Both the position numbers and the translations under genes were made by a program. From Galaxea fascicularis (lineage: Eukaryota; Cnidaria; Anthozoa; Scleractinia; Euphylliidae): 64,000 bases of DNA. Location of the stretch: assembly GCA_948470475.1 (NCBI GenBank), contig OX419335.1:24675661-24739660 (forward strand). Direction: 5' to 3'. Below the pieces are notes generated by a model that saw nothing but the letters and a program-made list of their open reading frames with translations, ran no database searches and had not been told where the DNA came from. Of this stretch, positions 46,201 to 56,100 are shown in pieces (within the stretch, counting starts at the first letter, position 1; the number at the start of each line of letters is the position of its first letter).

Positions 46201-49200
46201 ACATTAATTTGTGTGGTATTCTTGTCACTCGAAGCCACATCCCACAAGCTTTACATTTTCATTGATTGGCTATCGCGAGGCGAGGTGTTCAAAGTGGAAT
46301 TGAGGCAAACCGATATTGCACATAGCAACGCACACACAATTGGAAACAATTAGGTCTTAAAAGATGTTTTCCAAGGTATTGTTTCCGTTTACGAAACAAA
46401 AACCTGACCAAAGTAGTGAAATAAAAGATTCTCCTTTCCTTGATTTGAAATGACTTTCTCGTGAGATTTATAAGAAGCCGCTAACGCCTAAGAACGAGAA
46501 TTCGACAGTCTAACGCCAACGAAAAGATGGCCGAATGAAGCTTGGTTTTCTGTTTATAAATACGAAGCTATGCGATACGAGGAAAATTCTTCACGTAACT
46601 CGTGAATTCCACGTTAAATATCAGGCAAAAAACGATATTTTAGCGTGGATTTCCCTCGTCTTTTTTATTAGAAATGCCTTCATCAGGTGATGAATTTTCC
46701 CGTATAGAAGTGACTGTCACCAGTCACTAGGGAGCTTACGCAACAGGACGGCTGGAACACTCAGGACGGCAGAATGACGAAAAGATGTCGCGTAAGATTG
46801 GGAATACACAGTCTCGCGCCACATTTTTTCGTCATTCTGCCGTCCTGAGTGTTCCAGCCGTCCTGTTGCGTAAGCTCCCTGTTTGTTGGGTGAGAACGGC
46901 TAAATATTAAGTTTTACTTTAGATTTCACTTTAATTATAGCGAGGTAAACGTTTCACTGTAAATGTGTTGTTTCAGACTGCCTTTGCAATGGAGCAGGCA
47001 GAGCAGCCTTCATTCAGACGCTATGTGGAGGATAGGAGATACTATGAGGCACCAGCTCGCTTTGCTTTGCACACTGCTTACATGGAGGTTTGTACATTTA
47101 CATGATGCATTTCTTTGTCCTTGAGTTTCTCCAACTTGCATTACACTGTGACTGTGTAACTGTCTTGATGTTATCTCCTTCATGTAGGAATGACTTAAGT
47201 TTAGTCTGTAATGAGTTCCCTAGTTTCACTTTTACAAATGTGTCAAAATATCACCATCAAACGAGCAAACAGACAGACTCAGACAGACAGACACTTACAG
47301 ATGGTAGCTTACACTGTCTGTTGTATTGATGTTTAAGGCCATTCATTTAACATAGCCACACTTAATCATCCAGTTATGTAATTACAGTGCGAATTTATTG
47401 CAGCCTTATGTAGCCTAACAAGTGTCATCACTTGGAAGTGCAGACTAGAATTTCATCCCCAGATGCAAAAGTGTTAGGAATATCGTGAATACGACATGTC
47501 AGATTGAGAATAAGTTTACCCATTCTGAGAGGCTGCGAATCTCACATCTGTTGCATGGTTGCATGAGTAAGTGCATTTTTTTAATCTAATTAAATTGAAA
47601 TCATGCTTTGCCTTTAGGGATGGGGCCTGTATTGCGAATACCTTGGTGAAGAGATGGGCTTATATAAAGATCCATACGATTTGTAAGTCGTTGTTATTTG
47701 AATGTGGAAACCTGACTATTAAACACAGGGAACATTATTGATGCTGTGCAATACATATACAATAGATGCGCTTCCAGTTGGGCATCTGTTTCTTATATAG
47801 TCTAGCGTTTAAACCCGTCAAAAAGGTTTCATTCACAATCCTTGAGGGAAATCTGGAGTCTTTAAGATGAAGAGAAGTATATTGGGTGACTGTGCTTTGG
47901 CAGTCTAGAATCGTGTGGAGCTTGCATGGAACATTTAGAGTCTGCTTGATATGCTGTCGGTTTTTTGAACAGCAAAAACGTGTTTGAATTTGCTGTGAGT
48001 CACTACAACACCTCACTGGTATTTTCCTGTTACTTTGCTAGTACTGATGAAGTGGCCCTAGTTACATGTACTGAAAAACAGATTTGCCTTTGAGAATACC
48101 TTGGGTAGACAGGTATTATGGTTGTTTTATTTCAGGTTTGGTAGATTGTCAGCTGAAATCCTTAGAGCCTGTCGATTGGTGGTTGACACAGGAATGCATG
48201 CTTTAGGGTAAGCGAATTGGTCTCATCGATGCAACAGATACCTTTGTTTGTCTCTGCACTCACCTCTCCCCCTAACATATTGGAAATAAATTACACCCTT
48301 GTTGGATATTTGTGTCTAATTTGAGCTGCGGTGTGAGTACTACCTTGTCTTCGTGGAATCCTTATGAAGCCCTAATCGATTGATTCTATGAACAACATTC
48401 AGACAAAGGCGTGTCGGATCAATGCCAATATATAGGCAACTGCGCACCTACCCCTCCCATAATCCGACATTGGCACTAACTTATCAACTTATATAACTCG
48501 TTGGGTTAGGGGAGGGGTAGGTACGCAGTTGCCCTTTACTCCACAAGGGAATACAAAGTCATTTTAACTGTCCCTTTTAAAAAAAGTCATGTGTATTTGC
48601 TGTAAGGTTTTCGGTTCAATAACCTCATAATTTAGTGGCTGCTCGAAACGTATTCCGACAGCCTTAGAAGTGAACAGAAGCCTGGTTTGACAAGGTTACT
48701 TACCTTTGGTTTGATTGTGTTAAGTACTTGGACTAATGGAGGTGTGAACTGAATGCGATTGTCTTCTGGGATTGTGTTCTGTTTTAGGTGGAGTCGACAA
48801 AAGGCAGTAGACTACATGGTGGAAAACACTGCTATGTCTTTTCACAACGTGAATACAGAAATTGATCGATACATCATCTGGCCTGGTCAGGTGTGTATGC
48901 ACACTGTCCCAAAACGTGTAACTCCATTTGTTCGATGAATGTCTTCGGATGGTTTTCTTTCCTCTCATTGGTTTGTATCTTAAACGTGCCAAACAAATGA
49001 TAGCTACTAATCGCTCTAATTTTTGTTAGTAGTTATTTTGAACAGTTACTGTAATTTGAAAAACACTGTACTTCCCACGGAATACAGTAAATTAATAGTC
49101 TCCGGGAAGCTTGGGGGGGGGGGGGGACTGAAATATTTCCTTGCAAGTGTCACACATGCCAACCTACCACGTACCCGAACACTTCGTAAACTCCATAAAT

Positions 49201-50077
49201 TTGACATCTCCTCATCCAAGTTAGCACCCAACTTAGGCTTGGTAAGAGAAAGAGGGTAAATGCGTTTCCTTCCACCCCTGTTGTAGCACCTTAGGCGCAC
49301 AACCTATATTCATGAATGAACGAACGAACGAACGAACGAACAAACCAAACAAAACGTTCCTGTCCATAACGACACAGATTGAGTTCGTCCAATGGCTGTA
49401 CCATGAAAGAGTCAATTTCAACATCTTGTGGGACGGAATCATTTGATAAGACCATTACTTGACATTCGCTCAGATTTCCCTGAAGGAAGTTGTCACTGTA
49501 CCAGCTAGAAGCTTGTCTACCTTGTCATCTTTGATCACCATCACTGCCTGATCAGCCCTTATGTGCGTGGCAAAGCTGGTGCTCGTTTGCGTGTACTGAT
49601 AAATAGCTATTACGCTGAATGTAGAACAGATCATTCTGATATATATTCCGAAACATAGGCCCTAGTGAGAATCCTTGGGGGCACCTCCTCCCTATTTGCC
49701 TCCAGCTACTAGAGATCTTTGGTTTCACCATCTTTGTTGGACCACCCTACCACTTGTTTCCATTTATCCTCAACTGAATGTGACTTTAATATCGATTTGC
49801 GTTGCAGGCTTGTGCATACAAAATTGGAGAAATCAAGATTAAAGAACTTCGAACGAGAGCAGAACAAAAGCTTGGTACGTCTTTGGTGTATTGATCGACT
49901 CTTGCATGAATTGTTTGAATTAGAAAAAATGCCACTTTTTTGTTTGTGTGATTTCTTCCAGGGGAGAAGTTTGATATTAAAGGATATCATCATGTTTTCC
50001 TTTCGGCTGGTCCTATGGGTCTAGATACGCTGGAAGAGGCTGTAGATGAATACATAGAAACTACCCTGGCGCAGTAA
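35638..50077 (+). CDS. DUF885-family protein (putative zinc metallopeptidase fold), 19 exons
   Basis: Exons: 35638-35781, 37706-37765, 38197-38267, 38371-38500, 39100-39168, 39730-39839, 40729-40813, 41192-41269, 42034-42129, 43509-43595, 43726-43820, 44587-44706, 45214-45274, 46977-47087, 47618-47682, 48136-48207, 48788-48890, 49808-49874 and 49962-50077. Together they give exactly 580 codons including TAA, with no break. Family marks include SRLISWMKFET, MTAQEVHDIGLSEV, AAYYLGPSEDGTRPGVF, LHEAVPGHHLQ (an HExxxxHH metal-site motif, exon 13), GWGLYCEYLGEEMG, EIDRYIIWPGQ and FLSAGPMGLDTLEEAVDEY. The Glu and His residues expected of a zinc site are present, so a peptidase-like activity is plausible, but the family's substrate is not established. 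No signal peptide is seen, so it is probably cytosolic. Bacterial homologues are common (COG4805), yet 19 introns show a long-established animal gene. A start at 35638 is supported by MSAEVESILRTFWEWRL. Confidence 0.92.
36001..36418. mobile_element. Harbinger-like MITE with TAA target duplication, in DUF885 intron 1
   Basis: Ends AGGCTACCGCACACTAGCCG and CGGCTAGTGTGCGGTAGCCT form long inverted repeats (continuing through ATTTTTTGTCG). They are flanked by TAA at 35998-36000 and 36419-36421. Several internal direct and inverted copies of CTTGTCGG and CTAGTGTGCGG occur. No transposase. The TAA duplication matches the element at 18653-20126, but the termini differ. Confidence 0.75.
36730..36938. 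repeat. CGTGAAA-rich MITE in DUF885 intron 1
   Basis: Inverted ends AGGGTCCCCTATAC and GTATAGGGGACCC enclose TTTCGTGAAACA and GTGAACGTGAACG motifs. It is similar in style to the CACGAAA-type repeat at 27640-27860, but the termini differ. Confidence 0.65.
38521..38935 (+). repeat. Low-complexity GAAT/GGAA purine-rich tract
   Basis: Degenerate repeats of GAATGAATGAA and GGATGGA pass into an almost pure purine stretch (38795-38925) of GGGAGGGA and AAGGAAGG units. The open frames over it on both strands are repeat translations, not genes. It lies in DUF885 intron 4. Confidence 0.8.
40181..40252 (+). repeat. Compound microsatellite (AAT)n (GAT)n
   Basis: About twelve AAT units are followed by six to seven GAT units and a degenerate AAT/AGT tail, in DUF885 intron 6. 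Likely length-polymorphic. Confidence 0.9.
42501..42708. repeat. AAGTTCCCTA-ended MITE, copy 1
   Basis: Left end TAGGGAACTTAAGAACCATG, right end ATCTTAAGTTTCCTA. The interior contains ACGACGGCTAGG and CGACGACC motifs. It shares terminal sequence with the element at 42797-43165 and is separated from it by a CATCATCAC-rich simple stretch. Confidence 0.6.
42797..43165. repeat. AAGTTCCCTA-ended MITE, copy 2
   Basis: Termini TAGGGAACTTAAGCAACGAC and GTCGTTGCTTAAGTTCCCTA are a clear inverted repeat (extending through GACGGCAACGGC). About 370 bp with no credible gene. Both copies sit in DUF885 intron 9. Confidence 0.75.
44085..44283 (+). repeat. Probable interspersed repeat in DUF885 intron 11
   Basis: A relatively GC-rich block (GCGAGCTAACCGAGCCTCGA, a CCCCCTCCCCCGCCCTG tract, CTCGCGCAGACGCC), unlike the AT-rich intron around it, ending TTGCTCGCAGGCTAA. 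The composition suggests a transposon relic. The open frames over it on both strands are not gene-like. Confidence 0.35.
46143..46253. repeat. Long hairpin (about 43-bp arms)
   Basis: The arm GTGAAGCTTGTGGGATGTGG continues through TTCGAATGACAAGAATACCACAC. It is mirrored after a 24-base loop by GTGTGGTATTCTTGTCACTC continuing through CCCACAAGCTTTAC. It lies in DUF885 intron 13. Confidence 0.75.
46729..46880. repeat. Foldback MITE with 55-bp arms
   Basis: Arms begin AGGGAGCTTACGCAACAGGA and end TCCTGTTGCGTAAGCTCCCT. They match over about 55 bp (46729-46783 and 46826-46880) around a 42-base loop. Also in DUF885 intron 13. The near-perfect arms suggest recent activity. Confidence 0.85.
48435..48533. 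repeat. Short foldback element
   Basis: GGCAACTGCGCACCTACCCC at the left mirrors GGGGTAGGTACGCAGTTGCC at the right, with one mismatch in the arm. Arms of about 25 bp, total 99 bp, in DUF885 intron 16. Confidence 0.65.
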
Positions 50078-50576
50078 ATTAATAGAGTTCTTCAGGCACT
50101 GCAGACGATACTGAATCCAGAGGAATGGTCACTTTTACCTCGAATAATTTAATTGTCACTTTTTTGTTTTAAATTCTCGGTGTAAATTGCAACCTTTTTA
50201 ACTCGCACAATGGCTATATGCCATTTCCGAGTTGTGGGAGTGAGGCGGATTTGACTCCTTCGCTCGATCCTTCAATTCCTGTAAACATTTTGTGAATCCG
50301 CTGACCAGTAAACATCCTTGGCATATATTGCGCGGACAAAATACTTCAACCATACAATGGCTTACTCGCTGTAAAAAACCAAAATTACGATTATGAAAAC
50401 GGCCCAATAACAAAAATTCCTGGCATGTGTATTGGTTGAAGGGACAATAATGCCCGCAAACCATGAAAAGAACTGATTTATGAATACTTTGTTTTCAATC
50501 TTCATTGCATTTGCAATCAAGGAAGATTCAATACATGGAGAAGATTGTTCACCCATTTCGCGCAGTCATAAGTCTC

Positions 50577-50582
50577 AATAAA
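50577..50582 (+). terminator. Candidate poly-A signal (AATAAA) for the DUF885 gene
   Basis: AATAAA lies 500 bases after the stop codon; another occurs at about 50613. No downstream GU-rich element is strong enough to choose between them. Confidence 0.3.
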
Positions 50583-51300
50583 ACAGCCATTCTTGTTCCA
50601 TTTCAGATTTAGTAATAAAAAATCTCAAATTTGGCTCGTTTAAACTAAGAAACTGTTCTATAGATCATAACAATGGCTACAGCTAAGAAGAGAAGAAAGG
50701 AACCGCGAGAAATATTGGGTTGACAGCACAACTTCGGCTCCTTCCACGTTTTCCTCTCATACCAGTTTTGGCGCAGTAGAGAACAAAATACAGCCAGAAA
50801 ACTCGACGGAAGCGCTTGGCGCGCAGACTATAGGCGTGTTAGAGTAGGGTCTGCCGAGCCGCTTGAAAAAGATATTGCTGTACTGTGTCACTGGTGTTAT
50901 GCAAACTATCACGTTTCTATCCTGTGCGATTCTCTTGGTACATGTGTGTATGACCTTTTCGTTTCCACGCAATTTTCTGCTACAGACAGTTGACGGAATA
51001 GGTTTTGAATGACATGTGTGATATGAAGCTTAAGGATCACAGTGTAAGTACTCTCTAACGTTCATTTAATGACACCACATTTAAACAAGTACTTTATATA
51101 ACAAATAAAAGGCTTTATTACAACAAAAAGTCTAAACATTATCACGAGATACAAAATAACAGTTTACTGGAAAAAGTGTGAAAATTCACCAACATAGTTT
51201 GTCATGAAAAGCAAAAAAACCTGAAAAGCAAAAAGTTTGTAGATTAACAGATGTTCTCATTTACGTTACTCAAATTCAAACCAACCGGCGCAGGATTAAC
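50583..51300. other. Intergenic stretch between the convergent DUF885 and D8C-ZP genes
   Basis: No exon recognised on either strand. The open frames here lack family features. The missing C-terminal part of the ZP domain was searched for here by eye and not found. Confidence 0.45.
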
Positions 51301-51852
51301 TACCGTCGTTTTCATCTAAGCGTGGACACGTGACAAACATGACATACTTGGTAACGAAAACATTTGAAGTTTGAAGGATGTTCAAGCATGTTTTACCAAT
51401 ATGGCAGAGAGGATAGATAGCGAATACTTCTTCGAGGAAATTGATCCAGACCTGTTAAAGTATGCTTCCGCTTCTCTAAATGTGGGTTCTCATCAAGTGT
51501 AATAATGAAGTATTGGCGTGAACACGATTTCCAAAACTTAGAAGTGGTATACCTGTGTACAGTTGAACGGTTTATACGATACCTTTCACATGTTTCACTT
51601 ATTGGACCCGTAGCCGCCATCTGAATCACCTCATTTCTGAAATCCTTGGACAAAGGAATACCTGGTCGAAGTTTCGGCCGTATTTGTTTATCGAAGACAT
51701 ATCAACAGATTCGAAAACTTTCAAATTTTGGCACAAAAGTTTGCTTAACGGCTGTAAAACTTCAAATGTTTGGTTACCAAGTAGGTCGTGTTTGCACCCA
51801 ATTAGAACATGTTTTCCTGTCACGTGTCCACGCTTAGATGAAAACGACGGTA
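51301..51852. mobile_element. Tc1/mariner-pogo-like transposon remnant with perfect 34-bp TIRs
   Basis: TACCGTCGTTTTCATCTAAG at 51301 continues for 34 bases and is exactly mirrored at 51819-51852. TA at each extremity fits a TA target duplication. The 552-bp element keeps part of a helix-turn-helix reading frame on the minus strand (51393-51653). No DDE catalytic domain is left, so it is non-autonomous. Confidence 0.75.
51393..51653 (-). pseudogene. Truncated transposase N-terminus with helix-turn-helix
   Basis: The frame starts MSKDFRNEVIQMAAT and contains GPISETCERYRINRSTVHRY, a helix-turn-helix of the Psq/homeodomain-like kind found at the start of pogo-type transposases. After about residue 40 the sequence is unlike any transposase, and the DDE domain is missing. 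The element that contains it supplies its only context. Confidence 0.5.
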
Positions 51853-52330
51853 TAAGCATTCTGCTATTATAAGAATAAATTCTATACTTTTCAAAGCTGC
51901 TTGTTTAAGAAAACCTCTTGGTAAGCTTCCCTTTTCCCGCTCTTTAGCACATGTTGAACGTATGATTCGAACTTCAGAATCAAATAGCCCTAACTGAAAT
52001 AATTTGGCCAAAGGTTTACCAGAATGATTACTGTGGTTATTTTATACTAAAAAAAGATCAAGATCTTACAAAATAACGCTGGAGATACTCCACAGCTTGC
52101 GGTCTCAACTGTAGATCTGTTTAGCTTGACTTTCAGAGTTGGAGGTGGAGTCCATGACTGTGAAAAGAGGGATAAATGCAAGACAATTCGTGTCAGTTTT
52201 GTTCGCTATTCTCGCAAGAAGAAACACCAATCAAACAAAGCAGAAGGGGTAGAATGTTGATTGTCCCCGTCTCAGATGAGGTCTTACAAGGAAATTTCTC
52301 AAGATTTCCAATCTCTCCAGGCGTTTTTAC

Positions 52331-53164
52331 CTTGTCCACGTTTGTGCAGTGGTGTAAACTTGTTTAACATATCGAGTGAACTAATTCTCTTGTAAATGCA
52401 TCTGAACGGAAACTCAGCAAAAGAACGCTTATTGCCGGCACCAATCTCGGCCACGACTTTGTTCTGGAATGTAACTCGGTCGTCCTCCGTTCTGAAATGA
52501 TAAAAGTATAAAGATCACCAAGTTTTACCGATATGTCCAATATTTTTTTATCCCAGAATTGGCAACACACCCCCTTAAAATATCATTATCTGTTTTGCTT
52601 CGTATTTTACCACATCTTTTATGCAAACAGCCTTGGCTAAGCACCCCCTGCCCAAGGAAATTACTGTGACATTACTCTAACGAGCAATGCAAATGGCGAT
52701 TTTACATAATACTCATTGCTTGACATGCTAGATAATTGTACAGTATGGTTGACAATGACATCAAAGTGACTAACAACTGAATTCATGCTTTGCAACCAAG
52801 TTTCTCCAGTCATCACTTAAGAGTACACTCTATTTCACAAATAAATTCTATATGTTGCCGTGCGCGCGTCTATTTGATAAAAGATGGTGGTAGGAACAAA
52901 AAAGGGGCACGCGGGGCGATAGCCTAGTATGTCACTGTTGAAAATGGAACTGGCGTAATAAGATGATCGTATACCTGCGGATGGTTCCACAGCTGTTCAG
53001 CGGAGCGGTCAGCGTGACGTCACTGGTATTCACCAGTTCCACTCCACAGCGTGGGTCATCAAGACGCAGCAGGCTGGGATTTACCAAAGCAGGCAGACTT
53101 TTCCGCCGAATGTGTATCTGCATTTCAGTGGGTAAACACAGGATGACGAACCCATAATCGGATT
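52331..53164 (-). CDS. ZP domain exons (N-terminal two thirds), partial
   Basis: Exon 53164-52975 encodes DYGFVILCLPTEMQIHIRRK, then SLLRLDDPRCGVEL and APLNSCGTIRR, the ZP-N core with its cysteines. Exon 52491-52331 continues TEDDRVTFQNKVVAEIGAG and FAEFPFRCIYKRISSLDM, the end of ZP-N and the linker. The exons join in phase 2 across CGC AG/A. The following ZP-C part (its cysteine pairs, cleavage site and membrane anchor) was not recognised. A possible next exon near 52164 after TTTTCACAG leads to a stop within about 17 codons. Thus the domain may be truncated, or the last exons may be too diverged to see. Confidence 0.7.
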
Positions 53165-56100
53165 CTGACAATGCAAAATAAGAATGCTCTTAGGAACATT
53201 TTTTAAAGACTACTCTGTAAAAGGAGAGTAGAATTTATATTCTGAAAATGAAGTACTCTTGGCAGAGGTGACCTGACAACACGCGCGCAATAATTTGTAC
53301 CGAGTGTCATGTCTCACGTCATGTCTGCGGACTGCGTACGATTTCACGCCAAAAGTTTTCCCAAAGAAATGCTTTCTGCCTATTCCGAATATACCATATT
53401 CTGATCATTCTCACGCGAGCAGAATATTTTTTCCGCTCATTTCGAAAACGGGATTTCAGAAAAGGTATTTTGAGTATTCCTGTTCACGAATGATCCCAAG
53501 CCCTGAGGTAAGGGACGGTGCGATTGGTGTTTCGATAAAGGACTGCGAGTTCTGCTTTTCAACCAGTCAAAAGCTTTACCGTGGAAGACTCGTAAATTTC
53601 ATTTTCTCCAGGAACAGTCACTTTTTGCTTTGTCCCTAGTCTTAAATCAAGGGTTTCATTTTGCATGACGGGGGTTGTTAATTTCCTTCCTTGATTGTTA
53701 CAGCTGGCCATCAACAAAAGTCCAAGCACAAGACAAGACAAATATCATCATTATTCACAGAACCGAGATCCTTGTACAGTGTCCACCCTTACGCCTGAGA
53801 GGCATCAAGGAGCACAAAGGGCGTCCAATAATGTTTTTTTAGATGCGCAGAGTTGTATCAGTAGATATATCCTGCAGGTCAACTTACAAAAGGAGAAAGG
53901 ACTCACCGGTTGGGACTGGCGGCGTTGTTGTTTTCACTGGAGTCGTGGTTGGCGGTGGCGTTGTAGCTGCTGAGGTAGAATATAGTATTCACTAAGTGGT
54001 TTATTTCTATCAAACGGAAGGTAAAATACCGGTGTTCTTGTTATCACAGGAGATCAAAAATCTTCCAATCAACCGTGACTATACCTAGTCAACAAGCATG
54101 TTATCACATCGCCCCTATGTGGACATTGGGATACTTATGATGTCTGTTCGTTATCAAAAGGCAGCTGTGAAAATAAGTATTCTTTTCTTAGTTCACTTTT
54201 TTTTTTAGAATTTGCGCCCTGGATGCCCTGAATACGTACTGACTGCTGTCAAACTCTAGCAAAGTACTAGAGTGTGGTCACAACAAACGTTTTTGCATAA
54301 CATCGGTGAGGCGCAACCTACACTCTTTGGGTTCAGAAATAGCGATTAGATAAATACAGTAATCTCCTAATAATTTACTTCCAAAAGGATTAGGCAGTTG
54401 ATTAACTGATTTAGAAAACATTTGAACAAAGCTAAACCTCTGCAGTCGCTACAAATCTGAATTTGCCGCACCTTCTGTGTTGTCCTCAGTGCAAATCACT
54501 AATTCAAGTCTTGTTCGATTGTGTGAGAAAGAATTTGGCCTTACCTGTGTCTTTTCCAACTCCGCAATAACGCAACTTGCACACGGGAGCATTCTGCAGC
54601 TTGTAGACGTAAAAATCACCACATTTTCGAACCAGTATTCTTCTGCGCCACCTACAGTTATTACCGCCCCAGTAAAAGCAGACTGTCCTCGATACGGCTC
54701 CATCGCGTACACTGGGATGGGCCCCTCGCAGCCAGCCTGGAGCGAGAGTACCACAACGATAAGCAGGAACACTATTGTTTGGCATGCGGTCTCCCGCCAA
54801 ACCGGTAAATCGGTACCAGTCTCTAGGTAGCCATCGATCACAGGTCGGTTTGGCACCTTTCACTGATCGGTACTGATAATTTTGAGATCTCTCGCCATCG
54901 CTTAATACTCTGTATGAGGAGCATTCTGTTCATGAGTGAAAAAAACCAGCAAAACAGAATCAATCAACCGAGAACTGACGAAAAGATGAAGTTTTGGTGC
55001 TCACGGTTGGCGGGAAAATAATAACCTGTATTTTGCCATCGAGGATATGACAGGAAAGTTGTGGGTAGCATCCTCTGTTCTTACAACATGCTACACCACT
55101 GAAAAAAAATTGAACAAAACAAGAAACAACAGAAAAATGACTCAGCCCCGAAAACGATGACTGCCCCAAAATGTTAAAGCCAACGAAGTTAGTAGGTCTC
55201 GAGAGGTGCTGCATTACGCAGGGCAGCTCCTTTAACTATCACTGTGTTCTACTCTATTTCGTCTGTCAAAGTACAATGAAAACACGTATTTGTCATAGAT
55301 TAATGTGAAGGAATACGGTATACCTATGGGCTTGGCAAGTGTTGTGGGAGCGCTGGCTGCTGTTGTATGTGGCGTTGTCAACACTGGTACTGAAAGAGAC
55401 AGCAATGCACTTTTTCGTTCAACTGAATATTCACTAACATGTCTAGAACATAGTGCTTGCGTTTTCCAACGCGATGCATTTATTGTTTAGCGGGAGCAGT
55501 TTGTGACATCACAAATGTCACACTATCGGAATGTCACAAATTTCATGGCTTATCTGCGATTCCAATTCCAGTTCAAACGCTTGGGCAACAGTTTATTAGA
55601 AATACATTTACTTCAATTTCAAGATACGCCTTTGTCTTTATTAGGGCTCCGAGTCTAAACGCGCGACGCGTAATCATACAGCAAGGCGATTCGGAGAAAA
55701 AAAATCAACAACAAAAGAAAGTAATTTCAGGTGACCACCATCTAAAACTGCTGCATACACCAGAGCTACCTGAGCTACAACGAGTTGCAAAAATACTTGA
55801 GACCCTGTATGTCATTTGGCCTAAAATGATGTTTCCATGATCTTCCGCTTCCCTTCCCCCTCCCCTCTTATCAAAGTTGCCAGCAGTGCAATTAGCGCGC
55901 AACACCATGCTCGAAACTTGGACGAACAACCTTGAAGGGGGAGAGGGAGGGGCCGTGTTGTACCTCACAGATTTCTTAGCAGCAACGATTTTCACAAAGA
56001 AAATCTATTTGTTTAATATAGAAAATGTCTCAACAATTTTGCAACTGGTACCTCACCTAAGCGTTTATTCCCGCAATAGCGGAGACTGCAGTATCGAGTT

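Noticed and set aside
52120..52165. Candidate last exon of the D8C-ZP gene ending after about 17 codons
   Set aside because: The acceptor and phase fit, but the encoded residues show no ZP-C feature. Kept only as a possibility in the ZP entry.
53295..53639. 114-codon plus-strand frame between the ZP and linker exons
   Set aside because: It lies in an intron, antisense to the D8C-ZP gene, with no recognisable motif.
55008..55100. Cysteine-rich segment (GVACCKNRGCYPQLSC) as an extra exon of the D8C-ZP gene
   Set aside because: Flanking splice signals are possible, but the phase does not fit the phase 1-1 pattern and no domain matches.
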